This document shows positions 33,827 to 41,750 of a stretch of 64,000 nt of DNA, in pieces. The DNA lies in the NCBI RefSeq assembly GCF_003952465.1, contig NZ_CP034448.1, forward strand, positions 992,001 to 1,056,000. The letters are read 5' to 3'. Origin of the DNA: Mesorhizobium sp. M1B.F.Ca.ET.045.04.1.1. Lineage in GTDB: Bacteria; Pseudomonadota; Alphaproteobacteria; Rhizobiales; Rhizobiaceae. The position numbers were made by a program, and so were the translations under genes. Within the stretch, counting starts at the first letter, position 1; every line of letters begins with the position of its first letter. Below the pieces are notes generated by a model, which saw nothing but the letters and a program-made list of their open reading frames with translations, ran no database searches and was not told the DNA's origin.

Positions 33827-35671
33827 TCAGCCAGGCCGTTTCCTTGCCTTTTTGTGCTTGGTCGGTTCGGCCTTCTCGAATTTCGCTTTGCCGGGTTTCT
33901 TCGCCCAGGGTTTTGAGTCCGGCGTCCCGGGCTGACGCTCGCTCGGCGCCCGCTTCTCGAATCCGGGACCGCCCTGATCGAAACCGCGCTTGCCGCGATG
34001 CGGCTTCTTGTCGGGTCGTGGCGGCTGATAGCCGGCTCTCGAAAGATCAGGCGCGCCGTCGAGCCGCCTGACCACGATGCTGCCCTGCAGCTTGCGGTCG
34101 GGGCCGATCGCGGCCAGGAAGCGGTCGGCCCAGTCGGCGGCGACCTGCACGAAGGTTTCTTCGGGCTGCATCTTGATTGCGCCGATCTCGCGCTTGCTGA
34201 TGCCGCCGGTGCGGCACAGCATCGGGATCAGCCAGCGCGGCTCGGCATTCTGCCGGCGTCCCACCGACAGCGCGAACCAGACGCTGTCGCCGAACTCTTC
34301 GCGGCGAGAGGGCGTCTCGTCGCGGCCCGCAAACTTGTCGCCCGATGGTGCGAACGGCGCGGTCTCGAGAAGCTCTTCCGGCGCCGAGCGGCTGGAACGG
34401 CAGAGCCGCGCGAAGGCGGCGGCCACCTGCTCGGCGCCATGCTTCTCAAGCAGTGTTGCGATGAAGCCGCGCTCGTCCTCGCGCACAGGCTCCCCGAAGG
34501 CGGGGTCGGCGAGGATGCGCTCGTCGTCGCGGCGCAGCACGTCGTCGGCCGATGGCGGGCCCGCCCAGGTCGCCGTCAGCTTCGCGCTTTGCAGCAGCCT
34601 TTCGGTGCGCCGGCGGGCATTGCCCGGCACGATCAGCGCGCTCACCCCTTTTCGTCCGGCGCGGCCCGTCCGTCCGCTGCGATGCAGCAGCGTCTCCGGG
34701 TTGGTCGGCAGGTCGGCATGGACCACCAGTTCGAGATTGGGCAGGTCGATGCCGCGCGCGGCGACGTCCGTTGCGATGCAGACCTTGGCGCGGCCGTCGC
34801 GCATCGCCTGCAGCGCATGGCTGCGCTCGTTCTGGCTGAGCTCGCCGGAAAGTGCCACGACCGAAAAATTGCGGTTGTTGAAGCGCGCGGTGAGATGATT
34901 GACGGCGGCGCGCGTGTTGCAGAACACCAGCGCGTTCTTCGCCTCATAATAGCGTAGCACGTTGATGATGGCGTTCTCGCGATCGCCCTGGGCGACGCTC
35001 AGCGCCCGGTATTCGATGTCGAGATGCTGTTTTTCCTCGCCGGCGGCCGAGATGCGCACGGCATCGCGCTGGTAGCTCTTGGCCAGCGTGGCGATGGAGC
35101 GCGGCACGGTCGCCGAAAACATCAGCGTGCGCCGCTCGGCCGGTGCGGCGTCGAGGATGAATTCGAGATCCTCGCGAAAGCCGAGATCGAGCATCTCGTC
35201 GGCCTCGTCGAGCACCACGGCCTTGAGCGCCGACATGTCGAGCGCGTTTCGCGTGATGTGGTCGCGCAGCCGTCCAGGCGTGCCGACAACGATATGGGCG
35301 CCGCGTTCCAGCGCCCGACGCTCGCCGCGCATATCCATGCCGCCGACGCAGGATGCCACGGTGGCGCCGGTGAGCTCATAGAGCCACTCCAGCTCGCGCT
35401 TGACCTGCAGCGCCAGCTCGCGCGTCGGCGCCACCACCAGTCCCAGCGGCGCGCCGGCAGCGGCGAAGCGTTGCGCGCCGTCGAGCAAGGTCGGCGCCAT
35501 GGCGAGGCCGAAGGCGACGGTCTTGCCGGAACCGGTCTGCGCCGAAACCAGCGCATCCGCCTGGCCAAGCTCGGGCGCCAGAACCGCCTTCTGGACGGCG
35601 GTCAGCGCTGAATAACCGCGCTTTTCCAGCGCCTCTGCCAGCGCAGGAACGATCGTTTCGAAACTGGACAT
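33827..35671 (-). CDS. DEAD-box ATP-dependent RNA helicase with DbpA-type RNA-binding domain
   Basis: A 614-residue helicase. RecA1: Q-motif region, SAQTGSGKT (Walker A), PTRELALQV, TPGRL, VLDEADEMLD, SAT in MFSATVPRS. RecA2: ALVFCNTR, ATDVAARGID, HRSGRTGRAGRKG. A DbpA-like RNA-binding domain follows (about 460-555), then a Lys/Pro-rich tail from about 560 ending HKKARKRPG. DbpA-type helicases act in 50S ribosome assembly via 23S rRNA; the domain makes this likely here. ATG 35671 is the family start; the signal AAGAAG upstream is weak. Confidence 0.93.
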   Translation of the reverse strand: MSSFETIVPALAEALEKRGYSALTAVQKAVLAPELGQADALVSAQTGSGKTVAFGLAMAPTLLDGAQRFAAAGAPLGLVVAPTRELALQVKRELEWLYELTGATVASCVGGMDMRGERRALERGAHIVVGTPGRLRDHITRNALDMSALKAVVLDEADEMLDLGFREDLEFILDAAPAERRTLMFSATVPRSIATLAKSYQRDAVRISAAGEEKQHLDIEYRALSVAQGDRENAIINVLRYYEAKNALVFCNTRAAVNHLTARFNNRNFSVVALSGELSQNERSHALQAMRDGRAKVCIATDVAARGIDLPNLELVVHADLPTNPETLLHRSGRTGRAGRKGVSALIVPGNARRRTERLLQSAKLTATWAGPPSADDVLRRDDERILADPAFGEPVREDERGFIATLLEKHGAEQVAAAFARLCRSSRSAPEELLETAPFAPSGDKFAGRDETPSRREEFGDSVWFALSVGRRQNAEPRWLIPMLCRTGGISKREIGAIKMQPEETFVQVAADWADRFLAAIGPDRKLQGSIVVRRLDGAPDLSRAGYQPPRPDKKPHRGKRGFDQGGPGFEKRAPSERQPGTPDSKPWAKKPGKAKFEKAEPTKHKKARKRPG

Positions 35672-35841
35672 TTTCTTCTTTCGGAATTCGGGGTCTGGGC
35701 TTGTGGTGAGCACACGGCCGACACTGCGCCTGCCAGACAATTTGGGCTGTTCGTACTTCCTGCGGCCTCACTTGTATAGAGGATGGCTTCACCAGCGCAG
35801 TAACTGTGCTGCGCCGGCAGTTGGCGAAACCGCCAGCGAGA

Positions 35842-36031
35842 GCGCCCCTCTCCCCGTCACTACGGGGAGAGGATGCCGGCAGGCAGGTGAGGGGCAGCGC
35901 GAACGTTGATGATGAGGAGGGGGCGAGGCATCTGGCCCCCCTTCCGGACGAGCTAACTATCGAAGTCAGCGCCGCCCCTCATCCGCCCTTCGGGCACCTT
36001 CTCCCCGTATAGTGACGGGGAGAAGGGAGAG
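35842..36031. repeat. Rearranged family B repeat (copy 3)
   Basis: Two B arms occur in swapped order: CTCCCCGTCACTACGGGGAG with GCCGGCAGGCAGGTGAGGGG at 35842-35900, and GCCCCTCATCCGCCCTTCGG with CCCCGTATAGTGACGGGG at 35969-36030. The normal centre is replaced by other sequence. The copy therefore looks recombined. The stretch 35672-35841 shows nothing coding. Confidence 0.65.
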
Positions 36032-36043
36032 GCGCCACGCCGA

Positions 36044-36071
36044 TTGACTCTTTTACCAAACCGCGTAAAAG
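36044..36071 (+). promoter_or_regulatory. Candidate promoter of the asd leader
   Basis: TTGACT (36044-36049) and TAAAAG (36066-36071) with a 16-bp spacer. Transcription from here would start near 36077 and give a leader of about 260 bases before asd. An inverted repeat TTTTAC...GTAAAA (36051-36070) overlaps the spacer and -10 box and could be an operator. Confidence 0.4.
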
Positions 36072-36096
36072 CCGGCACCGAACGGGATCGTCTTCG

Positions 36097-36228
36097 ATGC
36101 GCGGCCTTCTGATGGCTCTTCTTGCATTCGATGCCCCCAGCCGCGATGCAGACCATCGGGCCGGGCGCTTCGGCGCGTCCGTCCGTTCCAGCAAAACCAT
36201 GGCCAAAACCACCACCAAAACGGTGTGA
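36097..36228 (+). CDS. Putative leader peptide of the asd attenuator
   Basis: A 43-codon reading frame (alternative inner starts at 36112 and 36199) ending SKTMAKTTTKTV followed by TGA. The last 12 codons contain five Thr, three Lys and one Met, the three amino acids made from aspartate semialdehyde, the product of the asd enzyme downstream. The stop lies just before a set of competing hairpins. This is the arrangement of amino-acid attenuators. The ribosome-binding site is weak and nothing is known of this peptide, so the function is inferred. Confidence 0.5.
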   Translation: MRGLLMALLAFDAPSRDADHRAGRFGASVRSSKTMAKTTTKTV

Positions 36229-36301
36229 TTCCCTTGGCCTAACCACCCTCTCCCGGGTTCGGCCCGGGGGACGGAACCCGCATGAGGCCGGCGGGTTTTC
36301 T
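36201..36301 (+). promoter_or_regulatory. Predicted transcription attenuator upstream of asd
   Basis: Competing structures are visible. GGCCAA (36201-36206) pairs with TTGGCC (36234-36239) across the Thr codons. CCCGGG (36252-36257) pairs with CCCGGG (36263-36268). AACCCGC (36275-36281) pairs with GCGGGTT (36291-36297), followed by TTCT: a terminator. The alternative CGGGTTC (36254-36260) with GAACCCG (36274-36280) would prevent that terminator. Ribosome stalling at Thr/Lys codons could decide between them. Confidence 0.55.
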
Positions 36302-36335
36302 CCAACAACCAAGCGGAGAGGGACAGGAGATTTCG

Positions 36336-37370
36336 ATGAGTTTCAAGGTTGTGGTAGTCGGCGCCACGGGCAATGTGGGCCGCGAGATGCTCAACATTCT
36401 GGACGAGCGCGGCTTCCCGGCGAGCGAAGTGGTGGCGCTGGCCTCACGGCGCAGCCAGGGCACCGAGGTGTCCTTCGGCGACCGCACGCTGAAGGTCAAG
36501 GCGCTCGACACCTACGACTTTTCCGACACCGACATCTGCGTCATGTCGGCCGGCGGCAATGTTTCCAAGGAATGGTCGCCCAAGATCGGCAAGCAGGGCT
36601 GCGTCGTCATCGACAATTCCTCGGCCTTCCGCTACGACCCGGACGTGCCGCTGATCGTGCCGGAGGTGAACCCGGATGCGATCGAGCAATTCTCGCGCAA
36701 GAACATCATCGCCAACCCGAACTGCTCGACGGCGCAGCTCGTTGTTGCGCTGAAGCCGCTGCATGACGTCGCCACCATCAAGCGCGTCGTCGTCGCCACC
36801 TATCAGTCGGTTTCGGGCGCCGGCAAGGAAGGCATGGACGAACTCTTTACCCAGACCCGCGCTGTCTTCGTCGCCGACCAGGTCGACGTCAAGAAGTTCA
36901 CCAAGCGCATCGCCTTCAACGTCATTCCGCATATCGACGTCTTCCTCGACGACGGCTTCACCAAGGAAGAGTGGAAAATGGTCGCCGAAACCAAGAAGAT
37001 GCTCGACCCCAAGATCAAGCTGACGGCGACCTGCGTGCGCGTGCCGGTGTTCATCGGCCATTCGGAAGCGGTCAACATCGAGTTCGAGAAGCCGATCACG
37101 GCGGATGAGGCGCGGGAAATTCTTCGAGACGCACCCGGCTGCCAGGTCTTGGACAAGCGCGAGAACGGCGGCTACATCACGCCGCTCGAATCGGCCGGCG
37201 AGGACGCCACCTTCATCTCGCGCATCCGCGAGGACTCGACCATCGACAACGGCCTGTCGATGTGGGTCGTCTCCGACAATCTGCGCAAGGGCGCGGCGCT
37301 GAACGCCATCCAGATCGCCGAGCTGCTGGTCGAGCGTGGCTTGATCCAGCCGAAGAAGAAGGCGGCCTGA
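36336..37370 (+). CDS. asd: Aspartate-semialdehyde dehydrogenase
   Basis: A 344-residue ASADH that reduces aspartyl phosphate to aspartate semialdehyde with NADPH, the branch point to Lys/diaminopimelate, Thr and Met. Signatures: VVVGATGNVGREML (cofactor), DNSSAFRYDPDVPLIVPEVN, catalytic Cys in NPNCSTAQLVVAL, and the substrate-binding VRVPVFIGHSEAVNIEF with active-site His. ATG 36336 has AGGAG 6 bases upstream. It is preceded by a predicted attenuator and followed by a GC-rich tandem repeat. Confidence 0.96.
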   Translation: MSFKVVVVGATGNVGREMLNILDERGFPASEVVALASRRSQGTEVSFGDRTLKVKALDTYDFSDTDICVMSAGGNVSKEWSPKIGKQGCVVIDNSSAFRYDPDVPLIVPEVNPDAIEQFSRKNIIANPNCSTAQLVVALKPLHDVATIKRVVVATYQSVSGAGKEGMDELFTQTRAVFVADQVDVKKFTKRIAFNVIPHIDVFLDDGFTKEEWKMVAETKKMLDPKIKLTATCVRVPVFIGHSEAVNIEFEKPITADEAREILRDAPGCQVLDKRENGGYITPLESAGEDATFISRIREDSTIDNGLSMWVVSDNLRKGAALNAIQIAELLVERGLIQPKKKAA

Positions 37371-37382
37371 CGGGGATTCTGT

Positions 37383-37690
37383 TTTTCGCTCACGGGCCGT
37401 ATCGCCGCTGCCGCGGCGGGCCCTCCGCGGGGGCGCCGGACGACCGGCGGCCCGCGGTCGCGGGCTCGGCCTTCGGCCGATTTGGTTTTCGCTCACGGGC
37501 TGTTCCGCCGCTGCCGCGGCGGGCCTCCGCGGGGGCGCCGGACGGCCGGCGGCCCGCGGTCGCGGGCTCGGCCTTCGGCTGATTTGGTTTTCGCTCACGG
37601 GCCGTATCGCCGCTGCCGCGGCGGGCCCTCCGCGGGGCGCCGGGCGACCGGCGGCCCGCAGTCGCGGGCTCGGCCTTCGGCCGATTGGGG
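37383..37690. repeat. Three tandem copies of a 102-bp GC-rich unit
   Basis: Units start at 37383, 37486 and 37588, each beginning TTTTCGCTCACGGG and ending CTCGGCCTTCGG(C/T)YGATT. Units differ at few positions and by one or two bases in length. Each can fold strongly (GCCGCTGCCGCGGCGGGCC, then GGCGGCCCGCGGTCGCGGGC). Short reading frames across it are compositional. It begins 12 bp after the asd stop and ends before the ACT-domain gene. Confidence 0.85.
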
Positions 37691-37708
37691 CCTCTATGTG
37701 CTCAGGCG

Positions 37709-38116
37709 TTAGTCGCCGCTGTCCGCCGCCAGCTGCCGTAGGATGGCGAACGCCTCCTCTGCCCGATCGGCGGGGACGAACAGATGGTCATGATAAAAAG
37801 CCGAGACCGGATTAAGGCCCATGCCGGCCGCGGCCAGCCGCGTCGTGATCGCAGCCAGAAAGCCGACCGCCTCCAGCGAGGAGTGGATGTTTAGCGTGAT
37901 CATCCTGCAGCGGAACGTGCCGGCTAGGCCGCCTGATTTCGCCTCGTCCTCCGTCACGATCAGCGTCAGGCCTTCCCGCTCGCGAAAGATCATGACGGGC
38001 TTGAGGTTTCCTGGCAGGGACGTGCCGGGCGGCAGTGTTGCGAAAACATGGACACCTGGAAGCAATTCCGGCTTCATCGAAGCCAGCAGTCTTTGCAGGT
38101 CGGTCTCGCCGGTCAT
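37709..38116 (-). CDS. ACT-domain protein (COG3602 type)
   Basis: A 135-residue protein with tandem ACT-like halves: LLPGVHVFATLPPGTSLPG and MIFREREGLTLIVTEDEA in the first, LNIHSSLEAVGFLAAITTRLAA plus NPVSAFYHDHLFVP in the second. ACT domains bind amino acids; free-standing ones are usually regulatory. ATG 38116 has GGGGAGA 5 bases upstream. It is convergent with asd across the tandem repeat, which may hint at a link to amino-acid control but does not prove it. Confidence 0.78.
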   Translation of the reverse strand: MTGETDLQRLLASMKPELLPGVHVFATLPPGTSLPGNLKPVMIFREREGLTLIVTEDEAKSGGLAGTFRCRMITLNIHSSLEAVGFLAAITTRLAAAGMGLNPVSAFYHDHLFVPADRAEEAFAILRQLAADSGD

Positions 38117-38302
38117 CGATTCTCCCCGGATGGTGCTGCTGGCAGTGTCATGCTCCCGGATTGCCTTCGCCAATAGTCCATTTGTCGCCGATTTCCGATA
38201 GTCCTCGCGAGTCAGCCTGCTGCGACCTGTCTCGAGTAGGCAGTCCGCTCGGCTGATTGAGGCGGACCGGACATCCGTTCAGCTAGTTTCAATCTGCGGC
38301 AC

Positions 38303-38363
38303 TTGACGCGCTCTTCGTTACCTCTTATAGAACCGATAAGTTACATAACTAAATGGTTCTATA
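38303..38363 (+). promoter_or_regulatory. Promoter with nested operators before second ArsR gene
   Basis: TTGACG (38303-38308), 17-bp spacer, TATAGA (38326-38331). The inverted repeat TATAGAACC (38326-38334) / GGTTCTATA (38355-38363) encloses a second one, AGTTA-CA-TAACT (38339-38350). The outer repeat overlaps the -10 box and the inner one the transcription start. This is consistent with autorepression by the ArsR protein. Confidence 0.65.
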
Positions 38364-38366
38364 GCC

Positions 38367-38714
38367 TTGGCGACCGACAGTCTCAGCCTCACATTAGCGG
38401 CGCTTGCCGATCCGACACGGCGCGCCATCCTGGCGCGCCTGTCGCTTGGCGAAGCCTCGGTGACCGAGCTGGCGGAGCCGTTCGCCATGAGCTTTCCGGC
38501 AGTCTCGAAGCATCTCAAGGTGCTGGAGCGCGCGGGGCTAGTGGCGCGTGGCCGCGACGCGCAGTTTCGGCCGCGCCGTCTACAGCCGGAGCCGTTGCGT
38601 GCCATCGATGAATGGCTGGAATCCTATCGCGCCTTGTGGGACGCCCGCTTCGATCGGCTCGAAACCTATCTGCAAACCTTGCAGGCGGGGGACTCGGGCG
38701 GAGACCGAAATTGA
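38367..38714 (+). CDS. ArsR-family winged-helix repressor
   Basis: A 115-residue regulator of the non-metal ArsR group: TLAALADPTRRAILARLSLGEA, recognition helix region MSFPAVSKHLKVLERAGLVARG, then RPRRLQPEPLRAIDEWLESYRALW. No upstream in-frame ATG exists; TTG at 38367 is the best start, about 28 bases after the predicted transcription start. It precedes an SRPBCC gene by 75 bp, as in the first module at 25490-26789. Confidence 0.85.
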   Translation: MATDSLSLTLAALADPTRRAILARLSLGEASVTELAEPFAMSFPAVSKHLKVLERAGLVARGRDAQFRPRRLQPEPLRAIDEWLESYRALWDARFDRLETYLQTLQAGDSGGDRN

Positions 38715-38789
38715 TACCGGCGAACTAGCGCGCCGCTTGTGAGCGGCTTGAAAACTGCCTTGTCCTGTCAAGACAATCGAGAGGGGAAA

Positions 38790-39281
38790 ATGACAGATCA
38801 GAAGATCGAACTTCCATCCGACGACCCGGTGATCATCATCACCCGAACCTTTGATGCGCCACGCTCGCTGATGTTCAAGCTGTTCACCGACCCCTACCAT
38901 CTGATCCGGTTCTGGGGGCCAGAAGGGTCGACTTACCCGGTCTGCGAGATGGATGCGCGGCCAGGCGGCGAATGGCGCCTGACCATGCGTTTCGCCGATG
39001 GCAGCGAATACCCGACCAACAGTGTCTATCTGGAGATCGCTCCCCCGGAGCGGATCGTCTATCGCGACGCGCCATTCGACCGCAGCCAGTGGCAGGATAC
39101 CTTGCCACCACCCAATATGGTGACGACCATCCTGTTCGAGGATTTCGGCGGCAAGACACGAATCGTAGCGACCGTTCGCGCCAACTCGATCGCTGCACGC
39201 GACATGGCGGTGAAGATGGGCTTTGGCCAGATGGTCATGTCGAGCTACGAGCGGCTAGACGCCTATCTCAAGATGCTCTGA
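38790..39281 (+). CDS. SRPBCC (AHSA1-like) domain protein
   Basis: A 163-residue protein: IITRTFDAPRSLMFKLFTDP, RFWGPEGSTYPVCEMDARPG, GEWRLTMRFADGSEY and a final helix SYERLDAYLKML. This is the standard ArsR partner. ATG 38790 has GAGGGG 3 bases upstream. Probably binds a hydrophobic ligand; function unknown. Confidence 0.85.
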   Translation: MTDQKIELPSDDPVIIITRTFDAPRSLMFKLFTDPYHLIRFWGPEGSTYPVCEMDARPGGEWRLTMRFADGSEYPTNSVYLEIAPPERIVYRDAPFDRSQWQDTLPPPNMVTTILFEDFGGKTRIVATVRANSIAARDMAVKMGFGQMVMSSYERLDAYLKML

Positions 39282-39431
39282 GCGAGAGTGCCATTTGGCG
39301 CGTCGGAATGAACTGCGCGCCTCAGTGAAAAAAGATTTCGGGACGTGTCGGCCAGTCGACTCGTGCCGCGTCCTTGGTTCGAACCTGCCAAAGGCGGCTA
39401 GCGTATCGATGATTATCAGGAGGGAACGTAA

Positions 39432-39842
39432 ATGAGCATCTCTCAAACCGCGCCCGTGTCGTTGGGCGCCCTGTGGACCGGTCGTGTGCTCAGCGCCGTC
39501 ATCGTGCTGTTCATGATCTTCGACGGCGTGATCAAGCTGCCGCCGCTGGACATCGTCACCCAGACGATGGTGGAGCTCGGCTGGCCGGCGGATCCCAATG
39601 TCGCGCGTATGCTCGGCATCATAGGACTGATTTCGACGGCGCTCTACGCGCTGCCGCGCACCTCTGTGCTCGGCGCTATCCTGCTCACCGCGTACATGGG
39701 CGGCGCCATCGCCACCAAGGTGCGGGTCGACAGCCCGCTTTTCTCCCATACGCTGTTCGGCGTCTATCTCGGTATCATCCTATGGGCCGGCTTGTTCCTA
39801 AGGAACCCCAAGCTGCGCGCGCTGATCCCGTTGACGCGATAA
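39432..39842 (+). CDS. DoxX-like membrane protein
   Basis: A 136-residue membrane protein with four helices and DoxX-like features: TGRVLSAVIVLFMIFDGVIKL, YALPRTSVLGAILLTAYMGGA and HTLFGVYLGIILWAGLFLRN. ATG 39432 has AGGAGGGA 6 bases upstream. DoxX-like proteins are often redox- or quinone-linked membrane proteins. It lies in a plus-strand run ArsR-SRPBCC-DoxX-SRPBCC, a common grouping, and may share regulation. Confidence 0.75.
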   Translation: MSISQTAPVSLGALWTGRVLSAVIVLFMIFDGVIKLPPLDIVTQTMVELGWPADPNVARMLGIIGLISTALYALPRTSVLGAILLTAYMGGAIATKVRVDSPLFSHTLFGVYLGIILWAGLFLRNPKLRALIPLTR

Positions 39843-39856
39843 GGGAGGAGAAAAAG

Positions 39857-40384
39857 ATGCTCGCCGCCATCCTCATCATCCTGGTCGTCATCATAGCGGC
39901 CGTGCTCATCTATGCCGCGACACGGCCGAACGATTTCGTCGTCAGCCGGTCCGCCAGCATCAAGGCGCCGGCCGAGGCGATCTTCCCGCTGATCGACGAC
40001 TTCAAGCGCTGGCCCGAATGGTCGCCCTTCGAAAAGCTCGATCCGGACATGAAACGAACGCTTTCCGGCGCCGAAAGCGGAAAAGGCGCGGCCTATGCCT
40101 GGGAAGGCAATTCCAAGGCCGGAAAGGGCCGGATGGAGATCACCAATTCGGTGCCGTCGTCGCTGGTCTCGCTGAAGCTCGATTTCGAGAAGCCGTTCCG
40201 GGCCAACAACACCGTCGACTTCACTTTGACCCCGTCGGGCAGCGGCACCACGGTCACCTGGGCGATGCGCGGCGGCCGGCCGTTCATCGCCAAGCTGATG
40301 GGCCTGTTCATGAATTTCGATAAACTGATCGGCAAGGATTTCGAGGCTGGGCTCGACAATCTGAAACGCGCCACAGAACGGTAA
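39857..40384 (+). CDS. SRPBCC (polyketide-cyclase-like) protein with N-terminal membrane anchor
   Basis: A 175-residue protein: an N-terminal hydrophobic helix (LAAILIILVVIIAAVLIYAA) followed by an SRPBCC domain (SASIKAPAEAIFPLIDDFKRWPEWSPFE, and MRGGRPFIAKLMGLFMNFDKLIGKDFEAGLDNLK). GGGAGGAG lies 6 bases before ATG 39857. It is 14 bp after the DoxX gene, so the two are co-transcribed. Likely faces the periplasm or cytoplasmic membrane surface; ligand unknown. Confidence 0.82.
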   Translation: MLAAILIILVVIIAAVLIYAATRPNDFVVSRSASIKAPAEAIFPLIDDFKRWPEWSPFEKLDPDMKRTLSGAESGKGAAYAWEGNSKAGKGRMEITNSVPSSLVSLKLDFEKPFRANNTVDFTLTPSGSGTTVTWAMRGGRPFIAKLMGLFMNFDKLIGKDFEAGLDNLKRATER

Positions 40385-40534
40385 ATCATTAGTGATTTCA
40401 ATGGCATCGTGGTGTGCCGGCGCAACCGGCGCAGGCACTCGAAGCGCCAATCTCCGTTGCCCCGGGATCAAATTAGCCGTTTGCGAGTTAAAGACATGGC
40501 GGCGAGGACGGCGATCCGCGTGAGAGGAACCACA

Positions 40535-40798
40535 ATGAAGAAAGCGATGGTCATTCTGGTGTTGGCGACGGCGCTCGGCGCGTGCTCGCAAACGGAAAAA
40601 GGTGCCGCGATCGGCGGTCTGGGCGGTGCGGCCGTCGGCGCGGCTGTCGCCAACGAGCCGGTTCAGGGCGCGGTGGTCGGCGGCGCCGTCGGCGCGGTGG
40701 CCGGCGCTCTGATCGGCCGTGCCAGCGAGAGAGGCCAGTGCCGCTACCGCGACCGCTACGGGCGCGTCTACATCGCGCGTTGCCCGTCAGGCTATTGA
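40535..40798 (+). CDS. Glycine-zipper lipoprotein
   Basis: An 87-residue predicted lipoprotein: signal MKKAMVILVLATALGAC with lipobox LGAC and Ser next. The body is a glycine-zipper: GAAIGGLGGAAVGAAVA and GAVVGGAVGAVAGALIG, ending CRYRDRYGRVYIARCPSGY with two Cys. This pattern is that of small outer-membrane YMGG-like lipoproteins. ATG 40535 has AGAGGA 7 bases upstream. A strong terminator follows at 40815. Confidence 0.8.
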   Translation: MKKAMVILVLATALGACSQTEKGAAIGGLGGAAVGAAVANEPVQGAVVGGAVGAVAGALIGRASERGQCRYRDRYGRVYIARCPSGY

Positions 40799-40814
40799 GG
40801 CATCAAACCAAAGA

Positions 40815-40842
40815 AAAACGGCGGGCAAAGACCCGCCGTTTT
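40815..40842 (+). terminator. Rho-independent terminator after the lipoprotein gene
   Basis: AAAACGGCGGG (40815-40825) pairs with CCCGCCGTTTT (40832-40842) around a 6-base loop, with U-rich sequence at the 3' side. The A-rich 5' arm could make it work in both directions. Confidence 0.85.
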
Positions 40843-40877
40843 CGTAAAAGCGCGTCGCACTGAAGCGAATTCAGACG

Positions 40878-40949
40878 ACGCGCTTTAAGTCTTTGTTTTG
40901 ATGCATGTCGTTTTCCCAAAGCCGCTGCGCACTTTTGGGCGACATGCAT
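40878..40949. repeat. Short palindromic repeat, family E (copy 1)
   Basis: GCGCTTTAAGTCTTTG followed by hairpin arms GCATGTCG...CCCAAA (from 40903) and TTTGGGCGACATGC (to 40949). A related copy lies at 59067-59127. It sits just beyond the rpsP stop. Confidence 0.7.
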
Positions 40950-40964
40950 TGTGAAAGGCAGGAA

Positions 40965-41366
40965 TTACTCTGCGGTGGCGGCTTCCGCCTCGGCCGGCGC
41001 GGCAGACGCGGCGGCAACGGCAGCAGCGGCGTCTTCCTGGGCCTTTTTCAGCAGGGCGGCGCGCTCCTGCGCCTTCTTGCCGGGCAGGGCCTTCGCCGGG
41101 TTCGAGCGGGCCGGACGCTTGGCAAGGCCGGCCTCGTCGAGGAAGCGCAGCACGCGGTCGGTCGGCTGGGCGCCGTGCGACAGCCAGTGCTTGACGCGGT
41201 CGGCGTCGACCTTGACGCGTTCGCCGTCCTTCGGCAGCAGCGGGTTCCACGAGCCGAGCGCTTCGATGAAACGGCCGTCGCGCGGCGAACGGGCGTCGGC
41301 GACGACGACGTGGTAATAGGGACGCTTCTTCGAGCCCGCACGGGCCAGTCTGATCTTCAGTGCCAT
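40965..41366 (-). CDS. rpsP: 30S ribosomal protein S16
   Basis: A 133-residue S16: [40 protein letters not shown] and [20 protein letters not shown]. The C-terminal 45 residues (Ala/Lys/Glu-rich) are a tail common in alphaproteobacteria. It is the last gene of ffh-chorismate mutase-rpsP. The often-following rimM and trmD genes are not here. Confidence 0.97.
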   Translation of the reverse strand: MALKIRLARAGSKKRPYYHVVVADARSPRDGRFIEALGSWNPLLPKDGERVKVDADRVKHWLSHGAQPTDRVLRFLDEAGLAKRPARSNPAKALPGKKAQERAALLKKAQEDAAAAVAAASAAPAEAEAATAE

Positions 41367-41416
41367 TGTTTTCTCCTAAAAAGCTCTGATGTCGTTGATC
41401 GGGTCAAGGCTGGTTC

Positions 41417-41743
41417 TCAGCCGGCTTTCGTTACGCCGTTGTTAGCGGCGATCTGTTCGTGATGCCGGATCACTTCGCGGACCACAAAGTTGAGAAATTT
41501 TTCCGCGAAGTCCGGGTCGAGATGCGCATCCTTCGCCAGTTGGCGGAGGCGGGCGATCTGCTGCTGCTCGCGCGCCGGATCGGCGGGCGGCAGGCCATGC
41601 TCGGCCTTCAGCACACCGACCGCCTTGGTGCAGCGGAAGCGCTCGGCCAGCATATGGATGAGGGCGGCGTCGATGTTGTCGATCGAAGCGCGGTAGCCCG
41701 CCAGAACGGCGCGTGCGTCGGCCATGTCCTTCTCCTCGTTCAT
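41417..41743 (-). CDS. Chorismate mutase (AroQ class)
   Basis: A 108-residue helical AroQ-type chorismate mutase that converts chorismate to prephenate. Conserved features are AGYRASIDNIDAALIHMLAERF (helix 1 with the substrate-binding Arg), TKAVGVLKAEHGLPPADPAREQQQI and the C-terminal FLNFVVREVIRHHEQI. It starts 7 bp after the ffh stop. ATG 41743 and ATG 41725 both have good Shine-Dalgarno sequences (GAGG and AGGAG); the shorter form is equally possible. Gene order ffh-aroQ-rpsP is typical of the order. Confidence 0.9.
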   Translation of the reverse strand: MNEEKDMADARAVLAGYRASIDNIDAALIHMLAERFRCTKAVGVLKAEHGLPPADPAREQQQIARLRQLAKDAHLDPDFAEKFLNFVVREVIRHHEQIAANNGVTKAG

Positions 41744-41750
41744 CGCCCCC

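Noticed and set aside
37383..37690. CRISPR array
   Set aside because: Units are about 102 bp, contiguous and GC-rich, with no short repeat/unique spacer alternation and no cas genes.
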